In this document: one piece after another, positions 7,473-14,766 of the stretch
Layout of the letters: each line of letters starts with the position of its first letter
How positions within the stretch are numbered: position 1 is the stretch's first letter
NCBI GenBank assembly: GCA_002323775.1
Contig: DCPV01000247.1
Span: 1-19,672, forward strand
DNA from: Firmicutes bacterium UBA1535
GTDB taxonomy: Bacteria > Bacillota > Clostridia > Tissierellales > Sedimentibacteraceae
Reading direction: 5' to 3'
Length of the DNA: 19,672 nt
Notes under the pieces: model-generated
What the model was told of the DNA's origin: nothing
The model's input: the letters and a program-made list of their open reading frames with translations, nothing else
The model's database searches: none
Made by a program: the position numbers and the translations under genes

Positions 7473-8924
7473 ATGAGAAAAAGACTTATAGCTATTATTT
7501 TAATTGCGATGATTGTAGTGTCATTTATGATATTATCATCATGTGTTAAGGGTGATAATGAAGAAAAAGAGGCTAGTAATAGCACTAAGACTAACACAGA
7601 CAAAATTCAAATATGGTACTATAATTCTGAAGATTCATTTTCTTCGGTATTTGCGTCACGCATTGCATCAAGTGCTGAACAGTATTGCAGGATAAACAAT
7701 ATTCCTTTAGAAGTAGTTGTATATGATGAAAATACTATTTCATACGAAGATTATGTGTTGAAAAGAAATTTAGCATTAGCTTCTGGTAATATGATTGTTA
7801 TTGAAGCGGCAAGGGATATGCAGGATATAGCTAAACAACATGCTGATTATACAAAAATTGAAAATTATAATAACCTTTTAAGTATATATAAGGATAGATT
7901 CTGTATTCCTTTAGGAATAATATATTTTGCAGCTGATAATATAAATAATAAAGTAATGGATTATTATGGCATAAATACTTATGCAAACCCTGTGATTACA
8001 TATTGTGATTATTTAGAAATCAAACAGGAAATGAAAGAAAAGGGTGCTAGGTTTACGCTTAATTCCAAAGAGCTTGTAGAGTTGGTAGATTATTATCTCT
8101 ATGCAAATGGATTATTATATATAAATTATGATAGCGAGATTTTACAAAGCGAGAGTAAGATGAAAGAATTATTAAGGAAATCAGTATTAGATTTATGTAA
8201 TGATATTATACTATATAATAATGGTAAATTAGAAACAGAAAATGAAAGTCAAGAAAGTTTGAAAAGAAGCTCGTGTATTTATGATGAAAATAGTAATCTT
8301 ATTTTATGGGATGAGGGTTATGTGAGAAATGGATTTTATGACGTTGATGGACTTGAAACTATATCCAGTAGAGATAAATTGGATGTTTATAATACTACTT
8401 TTATGATTAACCCTGATTTTGGTAACGGACCATGCTTTTATATGTATAAAAAGATAACAAATGATAAGATATATGATTTAGCAAATAATATAGTTAGTGA
8501 ATCAACGTACTTAATGACAAACTATAGACGAGGAGCAGCGCCAGTGTTTAATATACAAGGTATGGATAAAACGAAAGAAGAACTAAGTATAGATGATAAC
8601 TGGGAATTTGTAGCAAAAGAGGAGCATGATAAAGTACCAAAAAGGTTTAAAATGATAATAAACAGTACTTATGAATTATTCGCTAAAAATGAAGAAAAAT
8701 CAAGGAAATTAGCTGATGCTTATCTTTCTAATTGGGACTACGCCCTTAAAATAAAATCTTTAGTAGAGGAAATTGTTACAGAAATTGCTCACAAGCTATC
8801 CAACAATACTGCCGGTGAAGATTTATCCATAGAGAAGTTTGATTATGAAAACGAAGAAATAAAAAAAATAATTGATGATAAGATAAATGAATTTGTAATT
8901 AATTTTTTAATACATAATAGTTAA
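7473..8924 (+). CDS. solute-binding-protein-like lipoprotein
   Basis: A 483-residue exported lipoprotein. It has a basic N-terminus (MRKR), a hydrophobic helix and a lipobox LSSC with Cys24 as the lipidated residue, then a polar linker rich in Glu, Ser, Thr and Asn. The mature part starts 'KIQIWYYNSEDSFSS', like the first strand of family 1 extracellular solute-binding proteins, and the length fits, but I see no diagnostic signature, so the call rests on layout and general resemblance. AAGGAGG (7456-7462) precedes the ATG. It stands alone: no permease or ATPase gene adjoins it. The nearest transporter genes are the importer-type permease/adaptor set ending at 3265, four kilobases upstream. 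It could serve as a sensor, or as an orphan receptor for that system; both are speculative. Confidence 0.6.
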   Translation: MRKRLIAIILIAMIVVSFMILSSCVKGDNEEKEASNSTKTNTDKIQIWYYNSEDSFSSVFASRIASSAEQYCRINNIPLEVVVYDENTISYEDYVLKRNLALASGNMIVIEAARDMQDIAKQHADYTKIENYNNLLSIYKDRFCIPLGIIYFAADNINNKVMDYYGINTYANPVITYCDYLEIKQEMKEKGARFTLNSKELVELVDYYLYANGLLYINYDSEILQSESKMKELLRKSVLDLCNDIILYNNGKLETENESQESLKRSSCIYDENSNLILWDEGYVRNGFYDVDGLETISSRDKLDVYNTTFMINPDFGNGPCFYMYKKITNDKIYDLANNIVSESTYLMTNYRRGAAPVFNIQGMDKTKEELSIDDNWEFVAKEEHDKVPKRFKMIINSTYELFAKNEEKSRKLADAYLSNWDYALKIKSLVEEIVTEIAHKLSNNTAGEDLSIEKFDYENEEIKKIIDDKINEFVINFLIHNS

Positions 8925-8938
8925 TTTATTTATTTCAT

Positions 8939-8960
8939 AATGTTTTAACATTGTATTTTT
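8939..8960 (+). terminator. weak terminator after the lipoprotein gene
   Basis: AATGT/ACATT form a short stem (8939-8952), followed by GTATTTTT. The stem is only 5 bp, so the call is tentative. Confidence 0.35.
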
Positions 8961-8972
8961 AAGTATTTATAT

Positions 8973-9007
8973 TTGACATTGCTAATTTTAATATAATTTG
9001 TTATGAT
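8973..9007 (+). promoter_or_regulatory. probable promoter region of the helicase gene
   Basis: TTGACA (8973-8978) is a perfect -35, but TATAAT (8992-8997) is only 13 bases away. The adjacent TTGCTA (8979-8984) is spaced 17 bases from TATGAT (9002-9007), which gives acceptable geometry. A promoter here is likely; the exact elements are uncertain. Confidence 0.4.
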
Positions 9008-9045
9008 TATAGTATTAATTCAAATCTATCTATGTGGAGTACATA

Positions 9046-11469
9046 ATGAATAAAATCAAACTGTCTGTCAGAGAATTGGTTGGGTATGTTTATAAGAGCG
9101 GTGATATAGGACAAGATGCTATGAGCATTGAGAGAGCTTTGGAAGGAACAAGAATTCATAAGCTTATACAAAGCCAAATGGGAGATGAATATAAAAAAGA
9201 ATATTATTTAAAGCATGAATTTAGTTACAATGACATAGACTTTGAGATAGAAGGCAGAGCCGACGGAGTTATTACTACTGAAAATGGTATAATTATTGAT
9301 GAGATAAAATCTACCTATAAGCCGATAGATACAATAGATGAGCTTAATTATGACTACTCTCATATGGCTCAGGTCTTATGCTATGCTTATTTTTATTGTA
9401 CTAAAGAATTAATAGATTCAATTGCCGTACAGCTTAGATATTGCAATATTGATACTGAAGAAATTAAGATAATAAAAAATGAGTACACATTTAAAGAGCT
9501 TCAAATAATATTTTATGATTTAATAGATATTTATTTAGAATGGGCAAAGCTTAGAATAGAGCATTATGTTTCCAAGAGAGAGACAATAGATGAGATTATG
9601 TTTCCCTTTGAAAGCTACAGGCAGGGTCAAAGAAATCTGTTAATTGCTGTATATCAGACGATTAATAGCAAAAAGAACTTATTTGTTCAAGCTCCTACCG
9701 GTATAGGAAAAACAATATCGGTGCTTTTTCCTGCGATTAAAGCTTTAAATAGCAATAATAACAGCAAGATATATTATCTGACGGCGAAATCATCAACTAA
9801 ACAAATGGCAGAGGACACTATAAGGAAGCTCCAAGACAGAGGCCTTAAACTTAGGACAACTGTAATTACTGCTAAAGAGAAAATATGCTGTAACGACAGC
9901 TTTATTTGTGATGCCGAGGTATGTCCTTATGCAAAGGGATATTATAACAAGTTGAATAAAGTGTTGCTAAATGCAATAAAATCCGAATATATGTATAACA
10001 AGGAATACATAGAAAAAATAGCAAGGGAATATACAGTTTGCCCATTTGAGCTTAGCTTAGAGCTTGCTTATTCTTCTGATGTCGTGATTTGCGATTATAA
10101 TTATTATTTTGACCCAAGGGTTGCTTTTAAAAGAGAGGATTTTCAAGATAATACAAATGATATTTTGCTGATTGATGAAGCACATAACTTAGAGGATAGA
10201 ACGAGAAATATGTATTCTTGTGAGCTTCTGAAGGAAAAATTTTATGAGGTATACAAGGAAATAAAATCAATAACTTATTTAGATAAATCTATTGCAAAAA
10301 GCTTAAAAAATATTAATGCTGAATTTATTGCGTTGAGAAAAGAGTTAAAAGAAGATAATGACGATGAAAATAACGAAAGCAATACGAACAATAGAAATGA
10401 TAGAAAATATGAAAATAAGGTGTTAGAAGCTTCTCCGGAAAGTTTGCTGAAGTCTTTGAGAGCCTTTGTAACAAAAGAAGAAAAATGGATGAACGATAAA
10501 AAGCTTTATAAAAATGAAAAACTTGAAGAATTATATTTTGAAAGCATTTTTTTTATTAAGCTATCAGAATTGTTTGACGAGAATTTTTGCTATTATTTAG
10601 AAAAAAACTCCAGTTTATTTAAGGTGAAAATATTTTTAATCAATACTTCTGAGATATTGAGAGATATTTTAAAAAATGCGTATTCTGCTATATTTTTTTC
10701 TGCTACCTTAACTCCGTTGAGATACTACAGGCAGATATTGGGTGGAGATGATAAAGAGGATAAACTACTAATGCTGGATTCTCCTTTTGAAGTAAATAGA
10801 TTAAATTTAGTTGTAAGTAGAAATTTATCCATGAAATATACTTTAAGAGATAGCAATATAGATAAAATTTGCGAGTATATACATACTGTGATTAGCAATA
10901 GAATTGGAAATTATATTGTCTTTTTTCCGTCTTACGCATTTCTCAACAAGGTGTCCGAGGTATATTACAATTTATATGAGGATAAAAAAGAGGAGCAAGC
11001 CACAATCTATATAAAAAACTCTGCTTCTTTACAGGAGAGCGAGCAGCTTGAGATATTGGACAAATTCTATAATGAGAGAAATATCGTTCTATTTACAGTA
11101 GTAGGCGGAGTTTTCTCTGAGGGAATTAATTTGCCTAATGATATGTTGATAGGTGCAATCGTAATAGGGACTGGTATACCACAAATATCATTTGAAAGAG
11201 ATTTGATAAGGGAATTTTTTGATAAAAAATATAATTGCGGATATGATTTTGCTTATAAATACCCAGGATTTAATAAGATTTTGCAATCAGTAGGCAGGGT
11301 TATCAGAACAGAAGAAGACAGAGGATTTGCGCTCTTAATGGATTCAAGGTTACTGCAAAGCACATATTTAGAGTTGTTTCCAAATCATTGGAAGCATTAT
11401 AAGCAGGCATATAATGCAGAGCAGTTAAAATATTTGTTGGAAGAATTTTGGTCAGAAAATGATAAATAA
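9046..11469 (+). CDS. Rad3/DinG-type DNA helicase fused to an N-terminal PD-(D/E)XK nuclease
   Basis: An ATP-dependent 5'-3' DNA helicase of superfamily 2 (XPD/DinG group) with a RecB/Cas4-like nuclease domain, 807 residues. Nuclease domain, about 1-190: His38 ('RIHKL'), Asp73 ('GRADGV'), Glu86-Ile-Lys88 ('DEIKST') and the 'QVLCYAYFY' helix form the expected active site. Helicase: Walker A 'APTGIGKT' at 216-223, DEAH at 377-380 ('LLIDEAHNLEDR'), 'FFSATLTPLRYY', 'GGVFSEGINLP' and 'QSVGRVIRTEED'. Cysteines 281/282, 288, 293 and 332, between Walker A and DEAH, suit the [4Fe-4S] cluster typical of XPD-type helicases. GGAG (9036-9039) lies six bases before ATG 9046, so an in-frame GTG at 9034 overlapping that site is rejected. 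It is monocistronic and likely acts in DNA repair. This fusion is known in Firmicutes and is not a CRISPR Cas4 by itself. Confidence 0.88.
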   Translation: MNKIKLSVRELVGYVYKSGDIGQDAMSIERALEGTRIHKLIQSQMGDEYKKEYYLKHEFSYNDIDFEIEGRADGVITTENGIIIDEIKSTYKPIDTIDELNYDYSHMAQVLCYAYFYCTKELIDSIAVQLRYCNIDTEEIKIIKNEYTFKELQIIFYDLIDIYLEWAKLRIEHYVSKRETIDEIMFPFESYRQGQRNLLIAVYQTINSKKNLFVQAPTGIGKTISVLFPAIKALNSNNNSKIYYLTAKSSTKQMAEDTIRKLQDRGLKLRTTVITAKEKICCNDSFICDAEVCPYAKGYYNKLNKVLLNAIKSEYMYNKEYIEKIAREYTVCPFELSLELAYSSDVVICDYNYYFDPRVAFKREDFQDNTNDILLIDEAHNLEDRTRNMYSCELLKEKFYEVYKEIKSITYLDKSIAKSLKNINAEFIALRKELKEDNDDENNESNTNNRNDRKYENKVLEASPESLLKSLRAFVTKEEKWMNDKKLYKNEKLEELYFESIFFIKLSELFDENFCYYLEKNSSLFKVKIFLINTSEILRDILKNAYSAIFFSATLTPLRYYRQILGGDDKEDKLLMLDSPFEVNRLNLVVSRNLSMKYTLRDSNIDKICEYIHTVISNRIGNYIVFFPSYAFLNKVSEVYYNLYEDKKEEQATIYIKNSASLQESEQLEILDKFYNERNIVLFTVVGGVFSEGINLPNDMLIGAIVIGTGIPQISFERDLIREFFDKKYNCGYDFAYKYPGFNKILQSVGRVIRTEEDRGFALLMDSRLLQSTYLELFPNHWKHYKQAYNAEQLKYLLEEFWSENDK

Positions 11470-11498
11470 TAATTTATCAGTATGGTTAAAAAAATCTC

Positions 11499-11534
11499 AA
11501 AAAAGTACAAAGACAAGCTTCGGGCTTGTCTTTG
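11499..11534 (-). terminator. terminator of the candidate small RNA
   Basis: CAAAGACAAGC (11534-11524 on the minus strand) pairs perfectly over 11 bp with 11518-11508 around a 5-nt loop. Three bases later the minus strand has six Us (11504-11499). The plus strand has only a weak U content after the stem, so it serves the minus strand better, though it may also end the helicase transcript at 11469. Confidence 0.7.
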
Positions 11535-11595
11535 TTAGCATTAATATGCATAAAAGGGGTATTGGGAATATATTTGGCTATCGGGGGGATAACCT
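11500..11595 (-). ncRNA. candidate C-rich small regulatory RNA, unannotated
   Basis: The minus strand has a complete small transcription unit of about 95 nt. From a predicted start at A11595 or G11594, the RNA forms a 7-bp hairpin (GGUUAUC 11594-11588 with GAUAGCC 11582-11576, one G-U pair) whose loop is five C residues. A single-stranded AU-rich stretch follows, with UUCCCAA (around 11564) and ACCCCUUUU (around 11557), then a minor GCAU/AUGC hairpin, then a perfect 11-bp terminator stem and a U run. G-complementary patches in loops and single strands, in a genome poor in C, suggest pairing with ribosome binding sites, as RsaE/RoxS and other Firmicute C-rich sRNAs do. I do not recognise the family. 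A translated product is unlikely: the only ATG (about 11552) has no ribosome binding site and would read into the terminator. Confidence 0.6.
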
Positions 11596-11601
11596 AAATG
11601 T

Positions 11602-11630
11602 ATTATAGCAAACTTCGACAATATATGCAA
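11602..11630 (-). promoter_or_regulatory. promoter of the candidate small RNA
   Basis: On the minus strand: TTGCAT (11630-11625), a 17-base spacer and TATAAT (11607-11602), with TGC directly before the -10, giving an extended TGn -10. The spacer contains TGTCGAA (11620-11614), identical to the Spo0A binding box. It lies back to back with the plus-strand promoter at 11650. Confidence 0.65.
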
Positions 11631-11649
11631 GAGTTTTTTTAAAAAAATT

Positions 11650-11678
11650 TTGAAATTTTTTTAAAAATGTTATATAAT
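11650..11678 (+). promoter_or_regulatory. promoter of the cysteine desulfurase-thiI operon
   Basis: TTGAAA (11650-11655), a 17-base spacer and TATAAT (11673-11678), the same hexamers as the hydrogenase promoter. The leader to ATG 11825 is about 140 nt. It is AT-rich, and I see no riboswitch or T-box signature in it. Confidence 0.75.
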
Positions 11679-11824
11679 ATATTAGAAGAATAGTTTGGAT
11701 ATTAAAAATGGCTAAATTTCAAAGGATACTATTAATACTAATTCTTAATTAAAACCATTCTAAAAATTTTTTACAAATGATTTTCAGAGTTTTTATATTA
11801 AGTATTATTAAAAGGAGAAAATTA

Positions 11825-12985
11825 ATGACTGTATATTTAGACAACTCTGCTACAACTAGGCTTAGAGATGAAGTCTTGGCAGAGATGACGGATATTTTAA
11901 AAAATGAATATGGAAATCCATCCTCATTACATCGAATGGGATTAAATATTGAAAAAAGGATTGAAGCTGCACGTAAAAATATTGCCTCACTTATTAACTG
12001 CGGCGAAAATGAAATATTATTTACAAGCGGAGGAACAGAATCTAATAATTTAGCTATTTATAGCTATGTATCTAAGCTAAATAAAAGCAATAATATTGTA
12101 ACTACAGCTATTGAGCATCCTTCTGTTTACAATGTATATAAGCAATACGAGAAAAGGGGCTATGATGTTAGATATCTTGATAATGACAAGCAAGGACGTA
12201 TAAATTTTGAAAGCTTAAAAAAATCAGTAGATATAAATACAGGACTTATATCGATAATTTATGTAAATAATGAAATAGGTACAGTTCAAAAACTTGATGA
12301 GATTATAAAATATGTTAAGGAAATAAATCCTAATGTAAAAATCCATATAGATGCTATTCAAGCTCTTGGAAAACTTCCTATTAATATGAGAAAGTTAAAT
12401 ATTGACACTATGGCACTTAGTGCGCATAAGGTACATGGTCCAAAAGGTGTCGGAGCTTTATACATAAATTCTAAGACAAATATTGAAGCGTTTATGTATG
12501 GTGGCTATCAAGAGAAAGGTATAAGACCAGGGACTGAAAATACTTCTGGAATTATCGGATTTGGTAAAGCTTGCGAGCTTTTAAAAGAGGATTTTAATGA
12601 GGAAGTAAAAAAGTTCAGTTCACTTAAATTGGCTTATGCAGATAAGTTAAAAGAAAAAATAGAAGATATCAGTATAAATAGTATATTGGATGAAGAAGGT
12701 GCGGCTCATATATTAAATGTTTCATTTAAAGCTGTTAAAGCTGAGGTTTTAGTGCATTATTTGGAAAACTATGGTATATATGTATCTACCGGAGCAGCCT
12801 GTTCATCTAAACAAAAGGTTGAGAATAGAACATTAAATGCGATAAAATTAGATGATAAATTTATTGATGGCACTATAAGAATTAGCTTTGGATATTTTAA
12901 TAATATTGATGAGCTTGATTATACTGTGGATAAAATAAAAGAGTGTGTTGAGGATATAAGGAAAATAACAAAATCACGAAGATAG
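11825..12985 (+). CDS. cysteine desulfurase, IscS/NifS class
   Basis: A PLP enzyme that takes sulfur from L-cysteine, leaving alanine, and hands it on as a persulfide. Class V aminotransferase features are all present in 386 residues: 'YLDNSATT' at the N-terminus, 'GGTESNNLAI', 'VNNEIGTVQ', 'HIDAIQALGK', the PLP lysine K202 in 'LSAHKVHGPKG', 'GGYQEKGIRPGTENT' and the persulfide Cys326 in 'STGAACSS'. ATG 11825 is chosen because GGAG (11814-11817) precedes it at seven bases and the family starts at 'VYLDNSATT'; an upstream in-frame ATG at 11777 only adds a leader-like hydrophobic stretch. The gene is 57 bases upstream of thiI. This pairing is that of Bacillus NifZ with ThiI, so the enzyme probably supplies sulfur for tRNA thiolation rather than general Fe-S assembly; no iscU is nearby. 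Confidence 0.92.
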   Translation: MTVYLDNSATTRLRDEVLAEMTDILKNEYGNPSSLHRMGLNIEKRIEAARKNIASLINCGENEILFTSGGTESNNLAIYSYVSKLNKSNNIVTTAIEHPSVYNVYKQYEKRGYDVRYLDNDKQGRINFESLKKSVDINTGLISIIYVNNEIGTVQKLDEIIKYVKEINPNVKIHIDAIQALGKLPINMRKLNIDTMALSAHKVHGPKGVGALYINSKTNIEAFMYGGYQEKGIRPGTENTSGIIGFGKACELLKEDFNEEVKKFSSLKLAYADKLKEKIEDISINSILDEEGAAHILNVSFKAVKAEVLVHYLENYGIYVSTGAACSSKQKVENRTLNAIKLDDKFIDGTIRISFGYFNNIDELDYTVDKIKECVEDIRKITKSRR

Positions 12986-13042
12986 CTTTGCGTTTAAAAA
13001 AGATGCAGGCTGAAAAAACGAAAGGATAAACAGGATATAACA

Positions 13043-14209
13043 ATGTATAATTTAATAGCAGTAAGCATGGGCGAAATAGCCTTAAAAGGAAAAAATAGAG
13101 GTTATTTTGAAAAGAAATTAACTGATAGAATAAAGAGAAATATTAAAGAGTTTAAAAATGTATCAGTATTTAAAGACCAAGGCAAGGTTTTTATTGAACC
13201 AGCTAATTTAGAAGATGTAGATGGAATAATTGAAAAGGTAAGAAAAATTTTTGGAATAGTTTTATTAAGTCCTTGTATTAAGGTTGAGAAAAGCGTTGAA
13301 GCTATAGAGAAAAAGGTTTTGGAATTATTTGATTACTTGGTTAAAAATAATGGTATTAAGAGCTTTAAAATTCAAACAAATAGAACTGATAAGGATTTTG
13401 AAATAAAATCTCTTGATTTTAATAAAAAATTAGGTGGGCTTATTTTGGACAATTTTAGTGATGCTCGTGTTGATGTGCATAATCCTGATGTATATATTTA
13501 TCTTGATATAAAGACAGATTGCTATATTTACTCTGAAAAAATAAAAACAGTGGGAGGATTGCCAATCGGAACTAATGGCAAGGGCTTACTGCTTCTTTCC
13601 GGTGGGATAGATAGTCCGGTGGCTGGTTATATGATGGCTAAGAGAGGCGTTGAAATCGAAGCTCTATATTTTCATACCTATCCTTTTTCAAGCGAAAGAG
13701 CAAATGAGAAGGTAAAAAAACTAAGAGATTTATTAGAAGATTATTGTGGAAAAATTAGACTAAGAAGCATAAATATGCTTGAAATTCACAAGGCTATTAA
13801 GGCTAATTGTGAAGAAAAAAATACTACAATATTAGCTAGAAGATTTATGATGAAAATTGCAGAGAGAATAGCTAGAGAAAATGAAATTGATATTTTAATA
13901 ACCGGCGAAAGTTTGGGACAGGTTGCCAGTCAAACTATAGAGTCAATGTGCGTTATAGAAAATGCAGTAGAGATACCTATTGTAAAGCCATTAATCGGAA
14001 TGGATAAAACAGAAATCGTTAAAATTTCAAAGGATATAGAAACATTTGAAACATCAATTCTTCCTTATGAGGATTGCTGTCAAATATTTGCACCAAAGCA
14101 TCCGGCAACAAAGCCAAAGCTTGAGAATATATTAAAGGATGAAAGCAATTTAGATGTGCAGAATTTAATAGATGTGGTTTTGCAAACCGAGGAGATAAAT
14201 TATAATTAA
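13043..14209 (+). CDS. thiI: tRNA 4-thiouridine synthase ThiI
   Basis: Uses ATP to adenylate U8 of tRNA and inserts sulfur to give 4-thiouridine; it may also take part in thiazole synthesis. The 388 residues carry an N-terminal ferredoxin-like and THUMP region (about 1-165) and a PP-loop ATPase with 'LLLLSGGIDSPVAGYMMAKRG' (SGGIDSPV at 186-193). The conserved Cys345-Cys346 in 'PYEDCCQIFAPKHP' correspond to the catalytic cysteine region. The C-terminal rhodanese domain of E. coli ThiI is absent, as is usual in Firmicutes, where the paired cysteine desulfurase delivers the persulfide directly. AGGA (13032-13035) precedes the ATG at seven bases. It is the second gene of the operon; only a weak A/U-rich hairpin follows. 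Confidence 0.93.
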   Translation: MYNLIAVSMGEIALKGKNRGYFEKKLTDRIKRNIKEFKNVSVFKDQGKVFIEPANLEDVDGIIEKVRKIFGIVLLSPCIKVEKSVEAIEKKVLELFDYLVKNNGIKSFKIQTNRTDKDFEIKSLDFNKKLGGLILDNFSDARVDVHNPDVYIYLDIKTDCYIYSEKIKTVGGLPIGTNGKGLLLLSGGIDSPVAGYMMAKRGVEIEALYFHTYPFSSERANEKVKKLRDLLEDYCGKIRLRSINMLEIHKAIKANCEEKNTTILARRFMMKIAERIARENEIDILITGESLGQVASQTIESMCVIENAVEIPIVKPLIGMDKTEIVKISKDIETFETSILPYEDCCQIFAPKHPATKPKLENILKDESNLDVQNLIDVVLQTEEINYN

Positions 14210-14392
14210 AAAAATATATTTATATGTTTTTTGATTAATATTCTGCTATATACTAAGGTAAAAATAAATTTATCACAAAAATAATATCACAACATATATT
14301 ATTATAATCAATAAAAAAAGTGTTTGTAAGTTTGTATTTGATTTGTATTAAAATATAAACTTGTGGCCTTAAAGAAAGGAATAGGTGATATT

Positions 14393-14560
14393 ATGTCTGA
14401 AGTAAAAAGCAGTTGTTTCGACGGATGTAACAATAATTGCGGTTGTGGTTGCGGTTTTGGCGGCGGGTTTGAATTCTTCTTTTTTATCATAATAATCTTC
14501 TTCATATTTGGAGGATGGGGTAATGGCTTCTTCGGAGGCGGAGGATGCTGCAACAATTAA
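14393..14560 (+). CDS. Gly/Cys-rich small membrane protein
   Basis: A 55-residue protein with a clear layout. A short N-terminus holds cysteines at 8, 12, 16, 18 and 20 (..CFDGCNNNCGCGCG). A single very hydrophobic, Phe/Ile-only helix ('FEFFFFIIIIFFIFGG', about residues 27-42) follows, then a Gly-rich tail ending CCNN. Seven cysteines in 55 residues is unusual for a cytosolic microprotein. It resembles in build, not in exact sequence, the YjcZ/YtpR-like Gly-rich small membrane proteins of Bacillus spores. AGGTGA (14383-14388) lies just before ATG 14393; an in-frame TTG or other start further up has no ribosome binding site. It is followed by a strong terminator, so it is monocistronic. The function is unknown; metal or disulfide binding at the cell or spore envelope is a guess. 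Confidence 0.7.
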   Translation: MSEVKSSCFDGCNNNCGCGCGFGGGFEFFFFIIIIFFIFGGWGNGFFGGGGCCNN

Positions 14561-14604
14561 TTAAAATTTAGAAGCTGCTTATAGTCGTATGTAAATTGTA
14601 CATG

Positions 14605-14651
14605 AAAATAAGAGCTATCAGCTACTTTATAGTTAATAGCTCTTATTTTTT
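14605..14651 (+). terminator. terminator after the Gly/Cys-rich small protein gene
   Basis: A perfect 14-bp stem (AAAATAAGAGCTAT 14605-14618 with 14636-14649) around a 17-nt loop, with a T run at the end of the 3' arm. Confidence 0.85.
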
Positions 14652-14766
14652 ATTGGATAATAAAGTTTTTAACCCTCTTGTTTTAAATTATAATACTATT
14701 TACAAGTCACATATTAAATGACATTGAATAAAATAGAATAATAATAAATTCAATCGAGGTGATTTA

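Noticed and set aside
9046..9610. Cas4-like nuclease domain as a hint of a CRISPR locus
   Set aside because: No direct repeats with spacers and no other cas genes are present. The domain lacks the Cas4 cysteine set and is fused to a repair-type helicase.
11490..11552. A short minus-strand peptide frame starting MHINANKDKP within the candidate small RNA
   Set aside because: There is no ribosome binding site before the ATG, and the frame runs through the terminator stem and U run.
11556..11588. Plus-strand G runs (GGGG, GGG, GG, GGGGGG) as a possible G-quadruplex
   Set aside because: One run has only two Gs and the spacers are uneven. The reverse strand gives a better account: promoter, hairpin with C loop and terminator.
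11679..11824. The leader of the cysteine desulfurase gene as a T-box or riboswitch
   Set aside because: It is AT-rich with only a 5-bp AATGG/CCATT pairing; no T-box sequence, terminator/antiterminator pair or known riboswitch core was found.
14308..14556. An 82-codon minus-strand frame rich in Pro and Lys
   Set aside because: Antisense of the Gly/Cys-rich microprotein gene; Gly codons read backwards give Pro. The plus-strand frame has the ribosome binding site.
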